38,785 bases of DNA from Melioribacteraceae bacterium (GTDB lineage: Bacteria; Bacteroidota; Ignavibacteria; Ignavibacteriales; Melioribacteraceae), in NCBI GenBank assembly GCA_022181065.1, contig BQMY01000093.1, forward strand, positions 19,550 through 58,334, written 5' to 3'. Below the pieces are notes generated by a model. It ran no database searches. It saw nothing but the letters and a program-made list of their open reading frames with translations, and had not been told where the DNA came from. Made by a program: the position numbers and the translations under genes. Of the stretch, positions 29,141 to 35,742 are shown piece by piece (position 1 is the first letter of the stretch; each line of letters opens with the position of its first letter).

Positions 29141-30632
29141 TTTCTTTTTTCTTCAAACTTTTCCTGTCGATTTTGCCCGCGTCATTTTTTGGTAACTCCG
29201 GAATAAACTCTACATGCCTGGGGATTTTATACTTTGCGAGTTTTCCGGTACAGTAATCAATTACTTCCTGCTCAGTAAGTGAGGTTCCTTCCTTTTTCAC
29301 GACAAACGCTTTTCCGCTTTCACCCCATTTGGGGTCGGGTACGCCGATAATCACAACATCATCTATCGAATCATGTTTGCGTAGCAGGTATTCAACCTGC
29401 GCGGGATAAACATTTTCTCCACCCGAGATGTACATGTTTTTTATACGGTCAACAACGTAGTAATAACCTTCGGAATCACGTCTCACAACATCACCGGTAT
29501 GGAACCACCCGCCAACAATTGTATCCATTGTCGCTTCTTCATTTTTCCAGTAGCCGGGTGTAACATTCGAACCTTTTAACAAAAATTCGCCTTCACCCTC
29601 TCCAACAATCTGGTCACCGTTTTCATCCACAATACAAGTTTCAACGTAAAAATTAGGTGTACCGATTGAGCCTTGTTTCCGGATAGCGTCAACCTCCGAA
29701 AGTGATGTAATATTGGGTCCGACTTCCGTTAAACCGTAACCCTGCCGAATTGGTACTCCCTTGTTATGCCAAACTTCAATCAACGGTATCGGCATCGCTT
29801 CACCACCAACAACCATATATCTGATTGTGGATAGTTTACGATCCACAAATTCGGGTGAATCACTCATCATCTTCAGCATTGTAGGAACCGCCCACCATAG
29901 ACTTATCTCTCTCTCCTCAATCAATTTCATTATGGCTTCGGCGTCAAACTTTCTCATCAGTATTGTTTCTGCGCCATGATGCAAAAATGGTGTGAGGAGT
30001 ACATTCCAGAAACCGGTGTGAAACGGTGGTGCCACATCGATTGAAACATCCGAAGAGGTGATTTCGAGACGCATTTCTGTGTTTATGCTGTTCCAGAATA
30101 GCATCTTGTGGCTGTAAATCGCTCCTTTCGGGAAAGCGGTTGTACCTGATGTGTAAAGGATAAATACCGGGTGATTTTCATCAAATTCGGGCACAGTCAA
30201 AGAACCATTTTCCACAGTCAGCGCTGCGGGAATAAGTTCATCAATATCAAATTTGTTTTTTATTGTTGAAAAAACCTTCGTTTTTTCAAGCTTTTCTAAA
30301 AACTGATCCTCGAACAAAAATAACGAAGGTTCACAATTTCCGATGATATAATCGAGTTCATCTGATGTCAATCTGAAATTCAACGGCACAAGAGTAATCC
30401 CTGTTTTCTGAGCGGCGCTGAACAAAGCGATCAATTCCGCGCGGTTTTCAGAAAGCACCGCTATACGATCACCTGTTTTGAGATTGTAAACCGTCGTAAG
30501 ATAGAAAGCCACTTTCTCCGCTATGTCATTCATTTCGGCATATGTGAATCTTCGTCCCGTTTCAAATTCTTCAATCGCGTTCCTGTCGGGAGTAAATCCC
30601 GCCCATTTACCTAACCAATCAAACTGATTCAT
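29133..30632 (-). CDS. AMP-forming acyl-CoA synthetase / ligase
   Basis: A 499-residue ANL-superfamily enzyme that activates a carboxylic acid to acyl-AMP and then acyl-CoA. Motifs in order: P-loop YTSGTTAFPKG (160-170), adenine-binding YGLTE (299-303), GWFHTGD with D381, hinge DRIKN (395-399), GGENVYP and catalytic K487 in PKNDAGKIDR. All are intact, so it should be active. The substrate cannot be read from sequence; the pocket and length fit medium-chain or aromatic acids. It overlaps the symporter stop by 14 bases and the KASIII start by 8, placing uptake, activation and acyl transfer in one coupled unit. Cytoplasmic. Confidence 0.93.
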   Translation of the reverse strand: MNQFDWLGKWAGFTPDRNAIEEFETGRRFTYAEMNDIAEKVAFYLTTVYNLKTGDRIAVLSENRAELIALFSAAQKTGITLVPLNFRLTSDELDYIIGNCEPSLFLFEDQFLEKLEKTKVFSTIKNKFDIDELIPAALTVENGSLTVPEFDENHPVFILYTSGTTAFPKGAIYSHKMLFWNSINTEMRLEITSSDVSIDVAPPFHTGFWNVLLTPFLHHGAETILMRKFDAEAIMKLIEEREISLWWAVPTMLKMMSDSPEFVDRKLSTIRYMVVGGEAMPIPLIEVWHNKGVPIRQGYGLTEVGPNITSLSEVDAIRKQGSIGTPNFYVETCIVDENGDQIVGEGEGEFLLKGSNVTPGYWKNEEATMDTIVGGWFHTGDVVRRDSEGYYYVVDRIKNMYISGGENVYPAQVEYLLRKHDSIDDVVIIGVPDPKWGESGKAFVVKKEGTSLTEQEVIDYCTGKLAKYKIPRHVEFIPELPKNDAGKIDRKSLKKKENE

Positions 30633-32172
30633 TTTTCATTTTATCTTTTGTGAAATAATGTACAGACAATCCAACAATGGTAGAAATTACAATCCCGGTA
30701 GATGAAGCAATAGCCGGGTTTCTCACCACACCTTGCAAATATTTGGTATAAAACCCGAATGACATTCCGTTTTCTACCAGTACAGGCAAGAAATAATAAA
30801 CTCCAAAGTGTACAACTAGTGCAGTTATTGTCGCCGCGAGGGGTGCTTTAACATCAACATCCTTGATGAATATTCCAAACAGAATCGGGATAAACGCCGC
30901 TGTGAAATACGCGTAAACACCATTCTGCGCGAGTATCGCAACCGATAATTTCGGATTTACAATCTGATCATACGAAATAAAAATTGAAACCACCGCAAGA
31001 ACGATTATGGTCACCTTGTTTACCGCGATCATCGAGGCGTCAGTTTTGAAATTTTTGCCAAACAGCGGTTTGATTATATCGGTGGTAATCGTTGATGATA
31101 AGGATTGTATTAATCCCTCCAGAGTTGACATTCCCGCGGCAATCAGACCAAGAATTACTATCAAACCAACAGCAACCGAAAATCCATCCCCCTGAAATAC
31201 CTCAACCACATAAGCGGGGATTATGCCGTCACTTTTTAACGCTTCACCGCCTGCCATCAAATCAGGGAATGTAAGTCGGGCATATAATCCCGCGAACACA
31301 ACGAGGAAAAACAAAATCTCAACTATAATTCCTACAAGCAGATATCTGTTTACATCTTTTTCTTCTTTAAGTAACAACGATTTTGTGATTATGTGGGGCT
31401 GACAAACAACAGCAAAACCTACGATAAACTGCGCCACTATTATCTCAAAATAATCACGGAATAACGGACTCGCGGGATTTGTGGATTCAGTCAGTGCCGG
31501 ATTTATAGCTGCCAGTTTATCGAAAAAGCCGCTGATTCCGTTCGCGAAATGTTCGAATCCTGATGTAAGTAGAATCACAGCAACCACTACCATTATCAAT
31601 GCCTGAATGGTATTGGTATATACCATTGAGTTTGCGCCACCAAACATCATATAACCGAATATAAAAACCACGATTGTGACCAGCACGTATATTTCCTGAA
31701 TATCGAGTGCCTTCGAAAGTACCTTGGTCAACGCGACAACAATAAGAACAATAAACGTGATGAGCAGAAGGGATAAAAATGCCATCAACAATGAATAACC
31801 TTTACTGTTATATCTGCTTCCTATCCATTGCGCGAGAGTTAAAGCCTTTGTTGTCTGACCATATTTTCGGAACGATTTTGTGAGAATAAAAAGAGAAATA
31901 ACAGCACCGAGCGGGAAAAATATCCCGAAAGAAATAAAACCGCTCCACCCGAAGTTTGCGATCAAACCGGGATTAATGACAAATGTAGCCGCGCTTGTCA
32001 TTGATGCGGCGAGTGAAAGTCCAACCGCAGCCGGAGAAAAAATCACACTTCCCACCGCATAATCCGATATACTTTTAATTCCGCGCGCGCCTCTCACAAC
32101 AAAAAAGAGGATCACACCCGCGTAAAGCGTTATCAATATCCATGTACCGGTTACTAATCCGGAACCAGCCAT
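30619..32172 (-). CDS. Sodium:solute symporter (SSS family)
   Basis: A 517-residue integral membrane protein with about 13 hydrophobic helices, of the sodium:solute symporter family. Features include the N-terminal YAVGSVIFSPAAVGLSLAAS region, SMTSAATFVINPGLIANFGW with the conserved sodium-site Ser/Thr-rich segment, and GLIAAGMSTLEGLIQSLSST (the family signature-like helix). Such carriers import organic acids, sugars, amino acids or vitamins with sodium. Its stop overlaps the ligase start, which strongly suggests the cargo is the acid activated by that ligase. The 1-kb repeat block lies directly upstream, so its 5' region is unusual; only a weak CAGGTAG-like ribosome site precedes the ATG. 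Confidence 0.93.
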   Translation of the reverse strand: MAGSGLVTGTWILITLYAGVILFFVVRGARGIKSISDYAVGSVIFSPAAVGLSLAASMTSAATFVINPGLIANFGWSGFISFGIFFPLGAVISLFILTKSFRKYGQTTKALTLAQWIGSRYNSKGYSLLMAFLSLLLITFIVLIVVALTKVLSKALDIQEIYVLVTIVVFIFGYMMFGGANSMVYTNTIQALIMVVVAVILLTSGFEHFANGISGFFDKLAAINPALTESTNPASPLFRDYFEIIVAQFIVGFAVVCQPHIITKSLLLKEEKDVNRYLLVGIIVEILFFLVVFAGLYARLTFPDLMAGGEALKSDGIIPAYVVEVFQGDGFSVAVGLIVILGLIAAGMSTLEGLIQSLSSTITTDIIKPLFGKNFKTDASMIAVNKVTIIVLAVVSIFISYDQIVNPKLSVAILAQNGVYAYFTAAFIPILFGIFIKDVDVKAPLAATITALVVHFGVYYFLPVLVENGMSFGFYTKYLQGVVRNPAIASSTGIVISTIVGLSVHYFTKDKMKNESV

Positions 32173-32221
32173 AATCTACCTGTAATTATTTTCTACTAAC
32201 ATGATTAAAACTCTTGCTACT

Positions 32222-33190
32222 GAGTCTTTTGTCCCCCTTTCGAAGGGGGAAATTCCGATGTCAATCGGAATGGGGGATGACCAAAATTCACAAAAACCGT
32301 AATAAATCATCCTCCGTCTTCCGACTAACGTCGGATGACACCTCCTTCAAAAGGAGGACTTTCAAACAACTACATTATCAAATCTAAATTCAGAGCAACA
32401 ACTTAACTTAAAGCACTGAATCTCTTGTTGCTGAGTCTTTTGTCCCCCTTTTGAAGGGGGAAATTCCGATTTAATCGGAATGGGGGATGACCAAAATTCA
32501 CAAAAACCGTAATAAATCATCCTCCGTCCTCCGACTAACGTCGGATGACACCTCCTTCAAAAGGAGGACTTTCAAACAACTACTTTATCAAATCTCAATT
32601 CAGAGCAACAACTTAACTTAAAGCACTGAATCTCTTGTTTCTGAGTCTTTTGTCCCCCTTTTGAAGGGGGAAATTCCGATTTAATCGGAATGGGGGATGA
32701 CCAAATTCACAAAACCATAATAAATCATCCTCCGTCCTCCGACTAACGTCGGATGACACCTCCTTCAAAGGAGGACTTTCAAACAACTACTTTATCAAAT
32801 CTCAATTCAGAGCAACAACTTAACTTAAAGCACTGAATCTCTTGTTACTGAGTCTTTTGTCCCCCGTCGAAGGGGGAAATTCCGATTTTAATCGGAATGG
32901 GGGATGACAAAAATTCGCAAAAACTGTAACCAATCATCCTCCGTCCTCCGACTAACGTCGGATGACACCTCCTTCAAAGGAGGACTTTCAAACAACTACT
33001 TTATCAAATCTCAATTCAGAGCAACAACTTAACTTAAAGCACTGAATCTCTTGTTGCTGAGTCTTTTGTCCCCCGTCGAAGGGGGAAATTCCGATTTTAA
33101 TCGGAATGGGGGATGACCAAATTCACAAAAACTCGAAATAAATCATCCTCCGTCCAACTTGTCCCGAATACTTTCAGGGAGAAGGACTTT
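32222..33190. repeat. Five tandem approximately 210-bp repeats made of nested palindromes
   Basis: Units start (GAGTCTTTTGTCCCCC) at 32222, 32433, 32643, 32850 and 33059; the fifth is truncated. In each, a composite element (unit 1: 32231-32359) is followed by a constant AT-rich spacer. The element holds four hairpins in order: CCCCCTT-TCG-AAGGGGG, ATTCCGAT-N3/4-ATCGGAAT, TCCGAC-TAAC-GTCGGA, and CCTCCTT-CAA-AAGGAGG. Stems are conserved while loops vary (GTCA, TTA, TTTA). The two halves of the element are inverted relatives of each other. It separates the KASIII gene at 33204 from the symporter at 32172 and contains no protein-like reading frame. Confidence 0.92.
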
Positions 33191-33203
33191 CACAAAAAGG
33201 CTA

Positions 33204-34193
33204 CTAATACCTGAAAGCTGAAGCGGCAAAAGCTAATCCGCCTCCCGAACCGATGAAATAAACTACATCGCCACGTTTAACTTTTCCCTGCGACAATGCG
33301 TCACAGAACGCTATCGGGATACATGCCGACCCGGTGTAACCGTAATAGTGCATACTCGTTTGGGCTTTATCACGTGATACATCGAGCAAATCCATCGTTT
33401 CGTAAATGCTATTAATATTTATCTGAGTAAGGAAAAATCGTTCAACATCACTGATGGGAATACCTGATTTTTCCGCTAATTCTTTCGCCATTGATGACCA
33501 TATCTGCGGATTTAGCTCAGGCGGAAACTTCTTCCTGATCTGTAAAAGTGATTCAGGTGTACCAACATTTTCGGAAGTAATCGGGGTATTGGTTCCACCC
33601 ATATAGATGCCCATATATGAATGATACTCACCTTTGGTTATCAACTTGCTGGCGAGATATCCCCTGTCGCTCTTCTCTTCCGATTTCAGGATAAAGGCAC
33701 CTGCGCCATCGGCAAAAAGATTCACAGTTTTTTTATCGAGTTTGTTGAGATACTTGCTCATGGCATAAGCACCGACAACAAGTACCGTATTGTAATTTTC
33801 ATCCGCCTTGATATATTTTACCGCTGTATCAATAGCTGTTACAAATCCGGCGCAAGCGGTGTTGATATCAAATGTACCCGCGTTTTCAAGTCCGAGTAGA
33901 TATTGTGCTTTCGATGAAGTAGATGGAGAAATATACTCGGGAGTATCAGTAGCGACAATCAGCAGATCAATTTCTTCCGGTTTAACGTCACCTTCCTTCA
34001 TGGCGTTTCGGGCAGCGTTTACCACCAGATCAGCAGTAGATTCATCTTCGGCGCACCAGCGTCTTTCATATATTTTTACAAATTCCTCAAGCCATTCACT
34101 CACATTTGTACCGAGCAGCTCATCGAAGTAAGTGTTTGGTACAATCCTTTCCGGTACGTAGAATCCTTGTGAATGTATAATAGCGTTTCGCAT
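33204..34193 (-). CDS. KASIII-like protein lacking catalytic His and Asn
   Basis: A 329-residue FabH-like protein. The nucleophile is kept: C114 in DINTACAGF, spaced as in FabH. But the His of the usual PHQAN motif is Thr (FLTQININ, T256), and the Asn of YGNTS is Tyr (YYGYTGSA, Y286). GSGGGLAFAASAFRY at the end matches the family. Without His and Asn it should not decarboxylate malonyl-ACP; it could hold or pass an acyl group on Cys, or be the non-catalytic half of a heterodimer with the KASIII at 28118-29140. It begins 10 bases after the reductase stop with an AGGA ribosome site, so the two are one operon. Confidence 0.85.
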   Translation of the reverse strand: MRNAIIHSQGFYVPERIVPNTYFDELLGTNVSEWLEEFVKIYERRWCAEDESTADLVVNAARNAMKEGDVKPEEIDLLIVATDTPEYISPSTSSKAQYLLGLENAGTFDINTACAGFVTAIDTAVKYIKADENYNTVLVVGAYAMSKYLNKLDKKTVNLFADGAGAFILKSEEKSDRGYLASKLITKGEYHSYMGIYMGGTNTPITSENVGTPESLLQIRKKFPPELNPQIWSSMAKELAEKSGIPISDVERFFLTQININSIYETMDLLDVSRDKAQTSMHYYGYTGSACIPIAFCDALSQGKVKRGDVVYFIGSGGGLAFAASAFRY

Positions 34194-34203
34194 AAAATTC
34201 CTG

Positions 34204-34947
34204 TCAGATTACAATTCCGCCGTCAACACTAAGTGTCGCGCCATTAATAAATGAAGCTTCATCACTCGCCAAAAACGCGTATGCGTTAGCGATATCTTTT
34301 GGTTCACCAAGTCTGCCCACCGGAGTTTTATCTTCCATCATTTTAATCACGTTTTCAGGCATGGCTTTAACCATTTCGGTAGCTATAAAACCGGGAGCTA
34401 CCGCGTTTACAGTGATACCTTTTCTGCCGAGCTCTTTCGCCCACACTTTAGTCATCCCGATAACACCCGCTTTGGTGGCTACATAGTTAGTCTGACCAAA
34501 ATTGCCATATAGCCCAACGACTGAAGAAGTATTAACTATCCTGCCATATTTTTTCTCAAGCATAACCAACGATACTTTCTGAGTACAGTTAAAAACGCCT
34601 TTAAGATTGACAGATATAACCTGGTCCCACTGCTCCTGAGTCATTTTTTTAAGTGTGGAATCTCTTGTAATACCCGCGTTATTCACAAGAATGTCAATTG
34701 TTCCAAAATCCTCGACCACTTTGTCAACAGCAGTTTGAACATCATTATCATCAGCAACATTAACTTTGTAAAAACGAGCATCGGCACCCTGTTCTTTCAA
34801 TTTGGTTTCGAGAGCTGTACCTGCTTCAACATCAACATCCCAGATAGCTACTTTTGCGCCATCTTCAACAAATTTTTCAACTGTAGCTTCACCGATTCCA
34901 CGAGAACCGCCGGTAATAATCGCAACTTTGTTTTCTAATTTTTTCAT
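34204..34947 (-). CDS. FabG-like 3-oxoacyl reductase (SDR)
   Basis: A 247-residue classical short-chain dehydrogenase. The cofactor loop TGGSRGIG is at 12-19, NNAG at 89-92, and the catalytic tetrad is N114, S142 (NTSSVVG), Y155 and K159 (YVATK). The sequence resembles FabG and PhaB, which reduce 3-oxoacyl-ACP or acetoacetyl-CoA to the (R)-3-hydroxy form, normally with NADPH. In the present context it is more likely a cluster-specific 3-oxoacyl-CoA reductase than the housekeeping FabG, since no fatty-acid genes surround it. A GGAG ribosome site lies about 11 bases upstream, and a perfect 9-bp inverted repeat sits just before that, so it is probably the first gene under regulator control. Confidence 0.92.
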   Translation of the reverse strand: MKKLENKVAIITGGSRGIGEATVEKFVEDGAKVAIWDVDVEAGTALETKLKEQGADARFYKVNVADDNDVQTAVDKVVEDFGTIDILVNNAGITRDSTLKKMTQEQWDQVISVNLKGVFNCTQKVSLVMLEKKYGRIVNTSSVVGLYGNFGQTNYVATKAGVIGMTKVWAKELGRKGITVNAVAPGFIATEMVKAMPENVIKMMEDKTPVGRLGEPKDIANAYAFLASDEASFINGATLSVDGGIVI

Positions 34948-34968
34948 ATTGTTATCATCTCCGTTTGG

Positions 34969-34992
34969 AACGTTTGAAAAAAATCAAACGTT
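34969..34992 (-). promoter_or_regulatory. Putative operator upstream of the SDR gene
   Basis: Perfect inverted repeat AACGTTTGA (34969-34977) / TCAAACGTT (34984-34992) around a 6-base A run, 22-45 bases before the SDR start and inside the 61-base gap after the regulator gene. The same TTTGA-N6-TCAAACG core occurs before the regulator itself. Confidence 0.7.
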
Positions 34993-35008
34993 AACTACAA
35001 AAAAAGTC

Positions 35009-35512
35009 CTATATATTTATTCTGTTTTTTTCAAGATTTTCGCGTTCAACTTCCCACTCGTCGAGAAACTCTTTGTACTTTTTATCCATAAGTTCGTAAA
35101 ATTTCTGCATTTCAGAGAGCCTTGTATCAAGCGCGTTCACATCATCCCCTCCCACATCAGCAACCCTTTGTTTAAAGGTTTTAGCGATACGCAGGTTATT
35201 TCTGACAAGTTCAAGGTTATTGCGGAATGCGTTTTCGAAAACTTCAGGCTCAATTTCGTAATAATCTTTCCTGCTCGTTGGCTGCCATACCCTGCGAATA
35301 AGATTTTTATCCCGTAATCTTCGCGTGATCTGACTTACCGGACCCTTACTCCTTTTGAGCGCTTGAGTAATTTCATCCAGGGACAGCGGACGCGGCGAAT
35401 ATATTAGCAGCGCGACTATATGCCCCATCAGTTTACTAAGTCCGAACGCCTTATACGCCCAGCCAAAGTTTATAATAAACTCTTCTTTTAATTTTTCTAA
35501 ATCTTTATCCAT
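35009..35512 (-). CDS. GbsR/MarR-type transcriptional regulator
   Basis: A 167-residue protein of the GbsR branch of MarR-like regulators. A winged helix-turn-helix lies at about residues 38-95 (PLSLDEITQALKRSKGPVSQ, then ITRRLRDKNLIRRVWQPTSR), followed by a long C-terminal helical, probably coiled-coil, dimerisation region (RLSEMQKFYELMDKKYKEFL). Such proteins usually repress neighbouring uptake or catabolic genes until a small ligand binds. It is the first gene of the minus-strand cluster. Palindromes with the same half-site lie just before its own start and before the next gene, so autoregulation and control of the cluster are inferred. Confidence 0.85.
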   Translation of the reverse strand: MDKDLEKLKEEFIINFGWAYKAFGLSKLMGHIVALLIYSPRPLSLDEITQALKRSKGPVSQITRRLRDKNLIRRVWQPTSRKDYYEIEPEVFENAFRNNLELVRNNLRIAKTFKQRVADVGGDDVNALDTRLSEMQKFYELMDKKYKEFLDEWEVERENLEKNRINI

Positions 35513-35524
35513 CTACGTTTGCAT

Positions 35525-35544
35525 GATTTGAAATTTTTCAAACG
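35525..35544 (-). promoter_or_regulatory. Putative operator upstream of the regulator gene
   Basis: GATTTGA (35525-35531), six bases, TCAAACG (35538-35544): the same 7-6-7 layout as the element at 34969-34992, with two changes in the left arm. It lies 13-32 bases before the regulator start. An extra ACGTTTG half-site lies at 35515-35521. The rest of the divergent spacer to 35742 holds a TTGACT (35656-35661) that could be part of the promoter of the downstream + strand gene, but no firm second box. Confidence 0.6.
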
Positions 35545-35742
35545 ATAAAAACATACGGCAAAATTTTTTATTTGTCAACTAAAATCGGATTGCAATATAT
35601 TAATTCTCTACTCACTACTTAATTAATTGTCAAAATTCAAGTTAGGCACTATCTATTGACTTTACTTTGTTTTTACTGATAGGTATCTTAACTGTCAGAA
35701 TGAATCTCGATTCTTAAAAACGGGCAAAAATACGAGGGGAAA

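Noticed and set aside
22182-33190. Regularly spaced repeats that might be CRISPR arrays
   Set aside because: Units are about 210 and 340-352 bases and are conserved along their whole length, with no unique spacers, and no cas genes are present.
23819-34947. OleABCD-type long-chain olefin pathway (KASIII, hydrolase, ligase, SDR)
   Set aside because: The hydrolase has a Ser nucleophile and a lipoprotein signal instead of an OleB Asp nucleophile, the SDR is a short FabG type, and one KASIII lacks His and Asn; composition is similar only superficially.
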